This document shows positions 47,728 to 56,406 of a stretch of 64,000 nt of DNA, piece by piece. Made by a program: the position numbers and the translations under genes. The first letter of the stretch is position 1, and each line of letters opens with the position of its first letter. Below the pieces are notes generated by a model, which saw only the letters and a list, made by a program, of their open reading frames with translations, was not told the origin of the DNA and did no database searches. The stretch lies in NCBI RefSeq assembly GCF_001274725.1, contig NZ_LGUF01000007.1, forward strand, positions 4,450,916 through 4,514,915, read 5' to 3'. Source of the DNA: Sporosarcina globispora (GTDB taxonomy: Bacteria; Bacillota; Bacilli; Bacillales; Cytobacillaceae).

Positions 47728-48942
47728 TTATAATAAGCCGTCATGGTTGTATAAGTAATCATACGATAAATCCACAAATAAATAATCATTTGTATTAAGC
47801 GGGAAAGAAAAAGTCCGGATTGTTTCACCTGTCTCAATATCAGTATATAAATCAGAGAGGATTCCCTTTTTATTTATTCGCATTTTCATTATATTTTCAA
47901 GGAAATACGGACGCCAGCTCCAGTTTTTATGAAGATATTCTTCCTGCGTTATCCAGCTCTCCTTCCGTCTGAAATAATTCGCAGACTTCTGGAATCCATC
48001 TTCATCGCAAATATACAAGCGAAAAGCTGCCCCTTCAAGAAGAACCGCCAGCTGTGCTAATGTTTCTTCATACACGAAAACCTTTTTGTTTTTATTTACA
48101 AAATCAATCAGCTTTTCATTAAATTCAAGTGTGACCTGATATAAAGATTCCAGTTTTTTCTTTTCATGCACAATAAAACGATGGCATTCGCTTCGTAACT
48201 TTTCCTTTAGTATATCTCTCTCAGTGAAATTTCCGGCCGGTTTATGCAAATAATAACCTTGATAGTAACGGCCTCCATTTTTCCAGGCATACTGGAGCTG
48301 GTAAACCATTTCAATATTCTCAAAAAGCAAACTGGCTCCTATTTTTCTGGCAAGCATGGATAAGGAATAGAGAATATCGTTAAAATTATGTGCAGAGGCA
48401 CTTGATTTCATGGACTCCAGATCCACTTTTAAAATGTCGGGAGCCAATTGACCGATCCGGTCAAGATGACTGCTTTCATTGCCAAGTTTATCGATCGCTA
48501 ATTTGATCCCATAAGTCCTGTAATAATTCAATAAATGGTCCAGATGGTCAATATCGCCTTTATAATTCCGTTCTGTAATTTCCAATACAATCCGATCAAG
48601 GCTTATTCCCTTTTTTTCATATTCCTGGAGTATACCTAAAAATTGTTCTCCATCGTTATACATGAGTAAATCAGCATCTCTATTCACAAAAAGCATGATA
48701 TCTTTATCAAGTTCCTGTGCCTTGTCTAAAGCTTTTTTTAATACTTCATAATCTACTTCAATCCGGAATTCTTCTGGAATGTTTTCATCCTGGAAGAACG
48801 GCCCCAGACTGGCGACACCATCAGGTCCTCTATATCGGCCCAATACCTCATAACCAATGACACGATGCTCATCTGCACTGAATATTGGCTGGAAATAAGG
48901 AAATACATTATCTAAATCTGTAAGGATATCCAATGCATCCAT
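47728..48942 (-). CDS. ykuI: EAL-domain protein YkuI, c-di-GMP binding
   Basis: 404 residues. EAL domain from about 1-250: YEVLGRYRG (the EAL motif as EVL), NRDADLL, EITERNYKGD and KLGNESSHLDRIGQL; then a PAS-like domain with a beta-rich RLYICDEDGFQ region. B. subtilis YkuI binds c-di-GMP but shows little phosphodiesterase activity, and its EVL motif is the same. AAGGAGG is nine bases before the ATG at 48942; the in-frame ATG at 48948 is too close. Confidence 0.9.
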   Translation of the reverse strand: MDALDILTDLDNVFPYFQPIFSADEHRVIGYEVLGRYRGPDGVASLGPFFQDENIPEEFRIEVDYEVLKKALDKAQELDKDIMLFVNRDADLLMYNDGEQFLGILQEYEKKGISLDRIVLEITERNYKGDIDHLDHLLNYYRTYGIKLAIDKLGNESSHLDRIGQLAPDILKVDLESMKSSASAHNFNDILYSLSMLARKIGASLLFENIEMVYQLQYAWKNGGRYYQGYYLHKPAGNFTERDILKEKLRSECHRFIVHEKKKLESLYQVTLEFNEKLIDFVNKNKKVFVYEETLAQLAVLLEGAAFRLYICDEDGFQKSANYFRRKESWITQEEYLHKNWSWRPYFLENIMKMRINKKGILSDLYTDIETGETIRTFSFPLNTNDYLFVDLSYDYLYNHDGLL

Positions 48943-48978
48943 GTCCATTAGCCTCCTTATGTATATAAAATGAAACTT

Positions 48979-49170
48979 CAATCAGTTCGGGAGTCTTTTT
49001 TCCCCCACTGATTGTTAGTTGAGGCCCACAGGAAGTGGGACACAAAGACGTGGCCACAGGACGTGGCGTTTTTGGTCTTTGTTCTTTTCGGGTCTATACG
49101 GGCAGTTTGACTCCCACTTACCCCCTTTGTTCCTCAAAGTCTTAAGAGGGAGTCTTCCTGCCCGTTAGAC
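48979..49170. other. Strongly structured intergenic block, possible ncRNA or repeat
   Basis: Between divergent ykuI and the C39-like gene. Hairpin 0: CAATCAG with CTGATTG (near 48979-49016). Hairpin 1: CCCAC-aggaa-GTGGG. Hairpin 2: CAAAGAC...GTCTTTG enclosing GCCAC-aggac-GTGGC. Hairpin 3: GTCTA-t-ACGGGCAG-ttt-GACTCCC (49092-49115) with GGGAGTC-ttc-CTGCCCGT-TAGAC (49148-49170). Hairpins 1 and 2 expose near-identical AGGA loops. GC-rich relative to the flanks, no coding frame. Confidence 0.65.
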
Positions 49171-49334
49171 TGCGATTAATGAGTTATTATACCATATTCG
49201 CTTAAAACTTTTACTATTCAAAATATAGATTCCTCTTTTTGATAAAACATCATGGGCTGGCAAAACCTTTTCATCATAATGCCGTTTCAACCCTCACAAG
49301 ATAATATCAGGACATCAAAGAAAGAGGGTATTTC

Positions 49335-50120
49335 ATGAGGAATCTCCTATTTGTATCCCTTCTTATCCCTTTGCTTGGCTGCAGTCATTCAGAACCAGCC
49401 AATCCATCAGTACAAAAGACTGACATGGCCTCCAGAGATCTGAATGCCCAAATACCAGTCAATGCAAAACAAGAACAGCCGAAAGCAACAGCTCAACATC
49501 CGATATCACCTTCGGCTGTTAAAAAACGATCTGTCATTATTGATGTTCCACTGATCAGACAAAACCCGGAATTAAAATATGGATGCGAAGTAACCAGCCT
49601 GGCAATGGTCCTGCGGCATGCAGGTGTACAAGTGGATAAAATGGATTTGTATAATGTGGTAAAGAAAGATACTGATCCGCTTATACGCTCAAAAGGCGAT
49701 ATTATTAAATGGGGTAATCCAGCAGAAGGTTTTGTAGGCGATATGACCGGAAAAAGTGCCGGATATGCTGTTTTTGATAAACCCATAGAAGAATTAGTGA
49801 ATAAGTATTTGCCGGGAAGAGCTGTTAATTTAACAGGCCAAAATTTTGATGCAGTCCTCATGCATGTATCCCAGGGATATCCTGCTGTGGTCTGGACGAC
49901 GGGAGATTATAGGCTTCCTGACCGCTGGGAGTCTTGGACTCACTCCGGCAAATTCATTAAAACTCCATTAGATCTCCATGCAGTTGTATTAGTAGGCTAC
50001 GATGAAAAGTTTGTATTCCTAAACGATCCCCTCTCAGGGAAAAAACAGGTGAAGGTTTCAAAAGATCGTTTCATCTCATCATGGAAAGCACTGCAATCAA
50101 GAGCAGTCAGTTACAAATAG
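49335..50120 (+). CDS. Lipoprotein with peptidase C39-like domain
   Basis: 261 residues. Lipobox LLGCS near residue 15, a polar linker to about 65, then a papain-fold C39-like domain: Cys in YGCEVTSLAM (about 84), His in DLHAVVLVGYD (about 212) and Asp/Asn in NDPLSGK. Such extracellular proteins cleave peptides or cross-linked wall stems; the exact substrate is unknown. ATG after AAAGAGG. Ends at a strong terminator. Confidence 0.8.
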   Translation: MRNLLFVSLLIPLLGCSHSEPANPSVQKTDMASRDLNAQIPVNAKQEQPKATAQHPISPSAVKKRSVIIDVPLIRQNPELKYGCEVTSLAMVLRHAGVQVDKMDLYNVVKKDTDPLIRSKGDIIKWGNPAEGFVGDMTGKSAGYAVFDKPIEELVNKYLPGRAVNLTGQNFDAVLMHVSQGYPAVVWTTGDYRLPDRWESWTHSGKFIKTPLDLHAVVLVGYDEKFVFLNDPLSGKKQVKVSKDRFISSWKALQSRAVSYK

Positions 50121-50128
50121 ATTTATGC

Positions 50129-50157
50129 AAACCGGCTGAAGACCATTCAGCCGGTTT
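50129..50157 (+). terminator. Terminator after the C39-like gene
   Basis: AAACCGGCTGAA (50129-50140) pairs with TTCAGCCGGTTT (50146-50157), five-base loop and T run; bidirectional toward fadH. Confidence 0.92.
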
Positions 50158-50166
50158 TTTAGTGCA

Positions 50167-50931
50167 TCAAAATGGAAATTGATTAAGCCATTGGCCTCCA
50201 TCCATTGTAACGCATTCCCCGTTAATATAACCTGCATGGTCTGAAAACAGGAAGAATGCCAATTCTGCGATTTCCTCAGGTTTTCCAAGCCTGCCAAGGG
50301 GGACACTTTGAAGTGTTCTTTTTGCAGCCTCCTCTGATTCCCATAATCTGTCTGCTCCGCCTGTCCTCTCAATCGGACCGGGAGCAATTGCATTCACTCT
50401 GATTCCATATTTTCTTCCCCATTCCACAGCCAATGTTCTTGTCATGGATAATACACCTGCTTTAGCGGCAGCCGAGTGGATAACACCCGCTCCAGCATCC
50501 CATGCATATGTAGCTACCATATTAATGATGCTCCCTTTAATTCCTTTGTCGATCCAGTATTTACCGACTTCGCTCGAACAATAAAAGGTCCCATTCAGGA
50601 CAATATTAATAACAGAATTCCATCCATTCGCGCTTAGCTGCTCTGCAGGGCATATAAAATTTCCTGCTGCATTATTAACAAGGAAATCAATTTGCCCGAA
50701 GGCTTTCAATGTTTCGTTAACCATATGTTTCACATGTTCAATTTCACGGACATCCATTTGTACTGTCAAAACTTGTCCCTCAGCTGTTTGAATCTCTGCT
50801 TTTGCAGCTTCCAGGCGTTCCGGATTCCTTCCCGTTATCACCACATTTGCTCCCGCTTCTGCAAACCGCTTCGCCATGTATTTTCCCATTCCGCTGGAAC
50901 CGCCAGTTACGATTATGGTTTTATTCCTCAT
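50167..50931 (-). CDS. fadH: SDR-family 2,4-dienoyl-CoA reductase (YkuF/FadH)
   Basis: 254-residue short-chain dehydrogenase. Cofactor motif TGGSSGMG at residue 9, NNAAGNF near 88, and active-site residues in the IKGSIINMVATYAWDAGAG region, ending AIAPGPIERTGGADRLWESEE. The last segment and position between ykuE and ykuI match YkuF, which acts on unsaturated fatty acyl-CoA. It is divergent from ykuE. Confidence 0.9.
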   Translation of the reverse strand: MRNKTIIVTGGSSGMGKYMAKRFAEAGANVVITGRNPERLEAAKAEIQTAEGQVLTVQMDVREIEHVKHMVNETLKAFGQIDFLVNNAAGNFICPAEQLSANGWNSVINIVLNGTFYCSSEVGKYWIDKGIKGSIINMVATYAWDAGAGVIHSAAAKAGVLSMTRTLAVEWGRKYGIRVNAIAPGPIERTGGADRLWESEEAAKRTLQSVPLGRLGKPEEIAELAFFLFSDHAGYINGECVTMDGGQWLNQFPF

Positions 50932-51156
50932 CCTAATTCTCCTCTCAAAAATGAATGATCATTCACTTACATTTTACCATTAAATAGAGAATTTTCGAAT
51001 AATTATTTACCAGAAATAAAAAAAGAAGAGTAGAAAACAGACATAGGTAATTCTTCTTTTTAATAAGATAGTTTGATAGTATAAAAGGTATCTCTACGGA
51101 GACATTGCCTTTTCTCATTGCAGAAAAAATTTTTAATAGATAGGTTGGTATGCTAC

Positions 51157-52032
51157 ATGCCGGAAAAAGTGTCCAGAAGATCTTTTTTAAAAAGAGCTCT
51201 TGGCTTTTTGTCGGCCGCTTTCGGAATAAATGCAGGCGGCTATTATTATGCACGGGATATTGAACCTCGGCTTTTGGAAATCACAAACTACAAAATTTCT
51301 GATAATACTATTCCACAAGCTTTTCATAATAAAAAAATCATTCAATTCAGCGACACCCATCTGGGGTTTCATTATGACCTGAAACAGCTTGAAGAATTAA
51401 TTAAGAAAATCAACAAATTGAAGCCAGATATTGTCTTCTTTACAGGTGACCTGATGGATGAACCCAATAAATACAAAGAGTCAAACAAAATTGCACCGCT
51501 TCTGCAAAAAATTAAGGCGCCGCTTGGCAGATTTGCTATTTATGGAAATCATGATCATGGGGGCTATGGGTCTGATATTTATAAATCTATTATGGAAGAA
51601 GCAGGCTTTATACTTTTGCTGAATGAAAATCGGAAAATCGAAATTTCCGGAAGCAGTATCCAGATTATCGGCATTGACGATGCCATGCTTGGAAGGCCTG
51701 ACATAAAGCTTGCCAGCGAAAATATGGATGAATCTCTTTATAAAATTTTATTGTCGCACGCACCTGATTTAGCTGATGGAGCCTCAGCATTCAACATAAA
51801 TCTGCAGTTAAGCGGCCATAGTCATGGCGGCCAAATAAAGCTGCCTTTCTTTGGAGCATTAGTTAAACCCCCACATGCTGAAAGATATCATGAAGGCTTC
51901 TATGAAATCGGCAGTCAAAGCCCTTTAACACTTTATGTTAACAGAGGCCTTGGTACCACACGGATGCCCTTCCGATTTTTATCAAAACCTGAACTAACGG
52001 TATTTACCCTACAATCAAACAGCAAGAAGTAA
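51157..52032 (+). CDS. ykuE: Tat-exported metallophosphoesterase YkuE
   Basis: 291 residues with a twin-arginine motif SRRSFLK at residue 6 followed by a hydrophobic stretch. Metallophosphoesterase motifs: DTHLGFHYD, FTGDLMDE, GNHDHGGYG and SGHSHGG. In B. subtilis YkuE is a substrate of TatAyCy and its protein sits at the wall. AGGTTGG is upstream; the ATG at 51157 is preferred. A leader hairpin (51082-51113) precedes it. Confidence 0.93.
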   Translation: MPEKVSRRSFLKRALGFLSAAFGINAGGYYYARDIEPRLLEITNYKISDNTIPQAFHNKKIIQFSDTHLGFHYDLKQLEELIKKINKLKPDIVFFTGDLMDEPNKYKESNKIAPLLQKIKAPLGRFAIYGNHDHGGYGSDIYKSIMEEAGFILLLNENRKIEISGSSIQIIGIDDAMLGRPDIKLASENMDESLYKILLSHAPDLADGASAFNINLQLSGHSHGGQIKLPFFGALVKPPHAERYHEGFYEIGSQSPLTLYVNRGLGTTRMPFRFLSKPELTVFTLQSNSKK

Positions 52033-52065
52033 AAGGGAAAGCGATTCTTTGGAGCTTTCCCTTTT
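52031..52065 (+). terminator. Terminator after ykuE
   Basis: AAAAGGGAAAGC (52031-52042) pairs with GCTTTCCCTTTT (52054-52065), T run after. Confidence 0.9.
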
Positions 52066-52127
52066 TTTCTGCATTAGTTACAAGATCTTTTTTGCAAGCA
52101 TATATTTGAATAGACCTTTGGAAAGAG

Positions 52128-52634
52128 GTGATTACTATCTACCATATAATAAAACGAGGAGAAACCCTGGCGGTCATAGCCAAAAATTACCGCCTCCCGT
52201 TAAGCGAGCTCCTTGCTGCAAATCCTGCCATTGTAAACCCAAACCTGATCTATCCTGGCCAGCGCATTATTATCCCAGGGCTGCCGGAACCTGATACCAT
52301 CCCATTTACAATCATTGTTTCAAGAGGCAAGAGAATTTTAACCCTTTTAAACAATGGTGCAGTTCAAAAAGTGTATCCCATTGCCGTCGGCAAAATGCTG
52401 ACGCAGACACCCATTGGAGAGTTTGTTATTGTAAATAGAGAGCCTAACCCTGGCGGCCCATATGGGGTTATGTGGCTTTCCCTGTCTAAATCCGGCTATG
52501 GTATTCATGGAACAAACAACCCTTCTTCAATTGGCCAATCTGTGTCCAAAGGCTGCATTCGCATGTTTAACCATGATGTGCTTGAATTGTCACGCATCGT
52601 TCCTAACGGAACAAGGGTACTGATACAGCCATAA
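52128..52634 (+). CDS. ykuD: L,D-transpeptidase with LysM domain (YkuD)
   Basis: 168 residues as read from a GTG. LysM domain at about 6-48 ([18 protein letters not shown]) then an L,D-transpeptidase catalytic domain with GIHGTNNP and the SKGCIRM motif (Cys142 nucleophile). It makes alternative peptidoglycan cross-links, mainly in the spore cortex or late wall. The start is awkward: AGAGGTG overlaps the only canonical in-frame start. See findings. Confidence 0.92.
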   Translation: MITIYHIIKRGETLAVIAKNYRLPLSELLAANPAIVNPNLIYPGQRIIIPGLPEPDTIPFTIIVSRGKRILTLLNNGAVQKVYPIAVGKMLTQTPIGEFVIVNREPNPGGPYGVMWLSLSKSGYGIHGTNNPSSIGQSVSKGCIRMFNHDVLELSRIVPNGTRVLIQP

Positions 52635-52656
52635 TTCCTTCCAATCGTATTTTAAG

Positions 52657-52687
52657 AAAACTTTCGCTGAAATATTGCGAAAGTTTT
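52657..52687 (+). terminator. Terminator after ykuD
   Basis: AAAACTTTCGC (52657-52667) pairs with GCGAAAGTTTT (52677-52687), T run after. Confidence 0.9.
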
Positions 52688-52697
52688 TATTTTTTTG

Positions 52698-52734
52698 TTG
52701 ATATTTCCTTATATACAACATATCATTATGATAT
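52698..52734 (+). promoter_or_regulatory. Promoter and overlapping palindrome of the padR-MFS operon
   Basis: TTGATA (52698-52703), 17-base spacer, TATCAT (52721-52726). ATATCATTATGATAT (52720-52734), a palindrome with 7-base arms, covers the -10, as expected for an autorepressed PadR regulator. Confidence 0.6.
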
Positions 52735-52767
52735 ATCAAATCGATACATTAGAAAGGAGTTCTAAAT

Positions 52768-53376
52768 TTGTCTGTAGAACATACCATTCTTGCTGTACTA
52801 AGCTTTTGGCCCAACAGCGGCTATGATATTAAATCTGAATTTGAACATAAAGCTGCTGGCCTTTATTGGGGAATGAGCTATGGGAGCATTTACCCGAAAT
52901 TAAAAAAGCTTGAGGAAGAAGGATTTATCTATGCCATCGAGCAAGAGGATAAAGGAAGAAAGAAAAAATTGTATGAGCTCACCGCAAAAGGCTGGAAAGA
53001 GTTTGAGAATTGGCTGAAGACGCCTCCTTCTTTTCCAATTATTAAAGATGAACTGCTTATGAAAATGTCGACCTGGCATGAAGATATGGATAATGAAGTG
53101 TTAATTAGCCATTTATTAAAAAGAAAAGAAGAAGTTTCAGATATTTTGACATTCGTTAAGGAATGGCCGCGAAACGGATACTCTTATATCAGCAAGCTTG
53201 GCTGCCTTTCAATTCGATATGCTGAAATGAAACTGGAAACGGAATTAAAATGGATCGAAGAATGTATTGAAGCATTAAAAAATAATAATCTGCCGGTTGG
53301 CCAGGATCCTCATGGCAATACTGAAAAGCTGCTTAATCGCCGAAGAATGGCAATTGGCGGGAGTAAGGAGTCATAG
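52768..53376 (+). CDS. PadR-family transcriptional regulator
   Basis: 202 residues; winged helix-turn-helix at about 1-75 (PNSGYDIKSEFEHKAAGLYWGMSYGSIYPKLKKLEEEGFIY) and a C-terminal dimerising helix domain. TTG start at 52768 after AAAGGAG. It is transcribed with a MFS gene three bases downstream. By analogy it represses its own operon and responds to a drug or phenolic ligand; that is inferred. Confidence 0.88.
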   Translation: MSVEHTILAVLSFWPNSGYDIKSEFEHKAAGLYWGMSYGSIYPKLKKLEEEGFIYAIEQEDKGRKKKLYELTAKGWKEFENWLKTPPSFPIIKDELLMKMSTWHEDMDNEVLISHLLKRKEEVSDILTFVKEWPRNGYSYISKLGCLSIRYAEMKLETELKWIEECIEALKNNNLPVGQDPHGNTEKLLNRRRMAIGGSKES

Positions 53377-53379
53377 TCA

Positions 53380-54654
53380 ATGAAACGCGGAATTTTCAAA
53401 CCACTCAAGCTAAAGTCATTTCGAGCTCTTTTTGGTGCCCAGCTATTTTCTGATCTGGGTAACTGGCTCGATCTTATCGCTTTGCAGGTAATAGTTGCTT
53501 ATCACTGGGGACTTGATGAAACGGCCATTGCCTCTGTCATTATCGCTCTAGGCCTTCCATGGGTCATAATTGGCCCATTTGCAAGTGTGTTTGTGGACAG
53601 ATTACCGAAAAAAGCAGTTATGATTGTTTGCCTGATTTTTAGAATTGTATTTGTGGCTGGTTTATTCTATGCTCCCAACCTATACATCTTGTTATTATTC
53701 GTGTTTTTAAAGGGGACTGTATCAGCCCTTTACGACCCGGCAAGGCAGAGTGCCATACGCATGATTGTCCCTGATAGCTTGTTGCCTGAAGCAGTAACTC
53801 TAAGCCAGCTTTCAGTCAACACCATGAAAATTGCCGGTCCTGCCTTAGGCGGAGGGATTATAGCGGTTTTCGGCGCAAAAAGCCCTTTTCTTTTTGAAGC
53901 TGCTGGATTCTTTATTGCCGTTATTTTCTTGCTGCTTCTTCCCAGCTTAAAATCTATTGAGGAATCAGATGCAATTATGTCTGAGGACTATGCAGCAAAA
54001 AGGAATTTTTGGAAAGATTTTTCCGATGGAATAAAACATATTTTCCATACCCCCCTTTTGAAAATCTCAATTATTCTTTCTTCTGCTGCGTTTTTCATCA
54101 TTTTCCTTTATGATGGGCTATTTGTTTTTATTGCAAAGCAGATTGGGTTTAATGAAGGAAATTTCGGATTGCTGATCAGTGCTGTAGGGGCAGGAAGCGT
54201 TGCTGGTTCACTTTTGCTGGGCCATTGGACAGCATGGAACCGAAAACCCGTCCATTTAATGAGTTCTTCAGCATTATTGAGCGGAGCTTTTATTGCAGCT
54301 GTTGGACTTGGAGGTTTAGGTTTTCTTGAATTCCCTCCGTTAATCTGGATAATAGGAGCCTGTATATTGGGCATTCTCGGAGCGGGAGAATCCGTTCCCT
54401 ATGGTTATATTCTTCAATCCGAGACCCCAAAGCAGATGATGGGGAGAGTTTCTGCTGCAGCAATGTCCCTGCAGACGTTTTCCATGCTGATTGCACCTGC
54501 AGCGGGAGCGCTGCTGGCTAAATCGCTAGGAGCTCCCCTGGTTATGATAGGTGCTGGCATGGCTACTACTTTATTAGGTTTAACCATGCTTATGGTTATA
54601 TGGAAAAAATCAAGATCATTCAAATCCATAAGCGAAAAGCAGCTGGATGGATAA
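53380..54654 (+). CDS. MFS efflux transporter, macrolide-efflux type
   Basis: 424 residues, 12 membrane segments, related to MefA-like and other drug-efflux MFS proteins (GAQLFSDLGNWLDLIALQVIVAYH near 15, AVTLSQLSVNTMKIAGPALGGGI near 143). ATG at 53380 follows AAGGAG overlapping the padR stop region. Probably regulated by the upstream PadR protein. Confidence 0.85.
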   Translation: MKRGIFKPLKLKSFRALFGAQLFSDLGNWLDLIALQVIVAYHWGLDETAIASVIIALGLPWVIIGPFASVFVDRLPKKAVMIVCLIFRIVFVAGLFYAPNLYILLLFVFLKGTVSALYDPARQSAIRMIVPDSLLPEAVTLSQLSVNTMKIAGPALGGGIIAVFGAKSPFLFEAAGFFIAVIFLLLLPSLKSIEESDAIMSEDYAAKRNFWKDFSDGIKHIFHTPLLKISIILSSAAFFIIFLYDGLFVFIAKQIGFNEGNFGLLISAVGAGSVAGSLLLGHWTAWNRKPVHLMSSSALLSGAFIAAVGLGGLGFLEFPPLIWIIGACILGILGAGESVPYGYILQSETPKQMMGRVSAAAMSLQTFSMLIAPAAGALLAKSLGAPLVMIGAGMATTLLGLTMLMVIWKKSRSFKSISEKQLDG

Positions 54655-54666
54655 GTTTTGAATAAG

Positions 54667-54711
54667 TTGGTTTTATTGACTAAAAGGGGTATACTATGTT
54701 TATACCCCTTT
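54667..54711 (+). promoter_or_regulatory. Candidate kre promoter with an 11-bp dyad
   Basis: TTGGTT (54667-54672), 17-base spacer, TATACT (54690-54695). AAAGGGGTATA (54683-54693) is repeated inverted as TATACCCCTTT (54701-54711) across the -10 and start region. Could be an operator; it could also be an end hairpin of the MFS gene, though a T run is missing. Confidence 0.5.
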
Positions 54712-54734
54712 AAAAAATGAAAGGAGATTGGAAA

Positions 54735-55202
54735 TTGAATTCTGATAAGAAACAATATCCCCATCTGCATCCAACGGTTGAAAACCTCTCTCAAGCAATC
54801 TTCACCGTTAACCGCCATGCAAAAACAGCACCAAATCCTAAATTTTTGTATAAATTAAAGCACGATACTCTCCATAAGCTGATTAAAGAAGGAAAAGCCA
54901 AAAAAGTAGGACTTCACTATTCTGGCAATCCCAAAAACAGCCAGCAGCAGTCAGATGTTCTTGTCAAATGCGGGAATTACTCTTTTCACCTTCCGCCTTG
55001 TAAAGAGGACTTTTCAGTGCTTCCCCATTTGGGCAAACTGGATTCCCATGTCAGAAATCCCAAAGCTTCCTTATCCCTTCATGCGGCGAAAAAATTGCTA
55101 ATGTCTTATACAGGGCTAAAAGAGCTTAATAGCACACCAAACGAAAGAAAGCACCGCTATGAAAAACCTGTATTTAAGAAATTAGGAGAAAGTTATTTTT
55201 AA
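54735..55202 (+). CDS. kre: Kre/YkyB, regulator linked to comK
   Basis: 155 residues. The central PTVENLSQAIFTVNRHAKTAPNP segment and C-terminal KPVFKKLGESYF match B. subtilis YkyB closely. In B. subtilis Kre lowers comK mRNA levels and is in turn repressed by ComK, giving a bistable competence switch. The TTG at 54735 has AAAGGAG; the ATG at 54717 overlaps the ribosome site. No ComK gene is in the window. Confidence 0.88.
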   Translation: MNSDKKQYPHLHPTVENLSQAIFTVNRHAKTAPNPKFLYKLKHDTLHKLIKEGKAKKVGLHYSGNPKNSQQQSDVLVKCGNYSFHLPPCKEDFSVLPHLGKLDSHVRNPKASLSLHAAKKLLMSYTGLKELNSTPNERKHRYEKPVFKKLGESYF

Positions 55203-55207
55203 TCACC

Positions 55208-55237
55208 AAAAAGCTGGAATAAAGATTTCAGCTTTTT
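55208..55237. terminator. Bidirectional terminator between kre and cheV
   Basis: AAAAAGCTG (55208-55216) pairs with CAGCTTTTT (55229-55237). Confidence 0.85.
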
Positions 55238-55243
55238 ATTGTC

Positions 55244-56149
55244 TTATACTGCATGCTGATCAATCAAAAGCACCAGTTCCGCAATTTCAGGCTTGCTCAC
55301 CTGTGCATCGGCTCCTACCATTTGGCCCTTGTGTCGGAGATCTTCGGTAATTAATGAAGAAAAAATAATAACTGGGATCTTTGCAAGCACAGGATGATCT
55401 TTTACTTTTTTAGTAAGGTGGTGTCCATCCATTTGCGGCATTTCGATATCAGTGATCATAAGCTGCACTTCCTTAGTGACATCACGTCCTGACTCAGCTA
55501 AGGAATGCAAATATTCATAAGCATCGTATCCATTTTCAAAGAATTCTCTTTGAGAAAAACCTGCTTCATTCAAAGTATCATGCAAAAGCTTTCTTAGTAA
55601 TGGAGAGTCTTCTGCAACAAGAAGCTTCTTGTCAGACCTTTCACGCTTTCCAAGTTTCTGCACCTTTTGGATGCTAATCCCTGAATCCGGATTGATTTCA
55701 GTAACCATTTTTTCAAAATCAAGCAGAAGCACCAGTTCTTCCTCGAGCTTAATAATTCCAATAATCTGGCTTTCCTGCCCCTGGTACATTTCTGAAGGTT
55801 TTTCAATCTGGTCCCAGGAAATGCGATGAATTTTCGAAACGTTATGAACATGGAAAACAATTTTTTGCTGATTAAACTCAGTCACAATAAACTTATCCTG
55901 CTGAGGGTTTTCTGAAGGTGACATATTTAATGATGTAGCCACATCCACTACTGGAAGAACCTCACCCCTCAGTTCAATGATCCCTTCAATATTTTGATGA
56001 GAATGAGGGACAGGAATAACTTGTACAGGATTAATAATTTCCTTCACTTTTATCACATTGATTCCAAATTTGTTCCTTCCTATTGAAAATTCGACAATCT
56101 CAAGTTCATTCGTTCCGCTTTCCATTAAAATGCCTTTTTTCTGTTCCAT
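55244..56149 (-). CDS. cheV: Chemotaxis coupling protein CheV
   Basis: 301 residues: CheW-like domain at about 15-150 (EIVEFSIGRNKFGINVIKVKEII, IEGIIELRGEVLPVVDV) and a response regulator receiver domain at about 175-301 with DSPLLRKLL and the phospho-acceptor Asp in MITDIEMPQMDG. It links receptors to CheA and adapts through phosphorylation. ATG at 56149. It lies near kre, as in B. subtilis. Confidence 0.95.
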   Translation of the reverse strand: MEQKKGILMESGTNELEIVEFSIGRNKFGINVIKVKEIINPVQVIPVPHSHQNIEGIIELRGEVLPVVDVATSLNMSPSENPQQDKFIVTEFNQQKIVFHVHNVSKIHRISWDQIEKPSEMYQGQESQIIGIIKLEEELVLLLDFEKMVTEINPDSGISIQKVQKLGKRERSDKKLLVAEDSPLLRKLLHDTLNEAGFSQREFFENGYDAYEYLHSLAESGRDVTKEVQLMITDIEMPQMDGHHLTKKVKDHPVLAKIPVIIFSSLITEDLRHKGQMVGADAQVSKPEIAELVLLIDQHAV

Positions 56150-56321
56150 ATTTTCGCCCTTCCTTTTTCATATGTCATAAAAAAAATGCAGGTTCTAATG
56201 AGTGACTATTATGTGGGGATTAGACATGACAGCACTTAGTCATGGATAATGAATCTTTTTCTCTATTAATATACCATGAATGGATAAAATTTCTTATGAA
56301 ATTTTAATACAGACATGAAAA

Positions 56322-56342
56322 AAGTCCCGGTTTTCGGAACTT
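56322..56342 (-). terminator. Terminator-like hairpin beside the IS element
   Basis: AAGTcCCGG/tCGGAACTT type stem (56322-56342, eight pairs including a G-U), then TTTTTTC on the minus strand. Possibly the original terminator of the region or of tnpA read-through, protecting cheV. Confidence 0.6.
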
Positions 56343-56406
56343 AAAGAGCTTCTTCATTTGCTTAAATAACGACCACCCGTGATAACGGGTGGTTTTCTCT
56401 GCGGCT

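Noticed and set aside
48979..49170. Known riboswitch class such as c-di-GMP or T-box
   Set aside because: None of the conserved cores of those classes is present; only hairpins and AGGA loops are seen.
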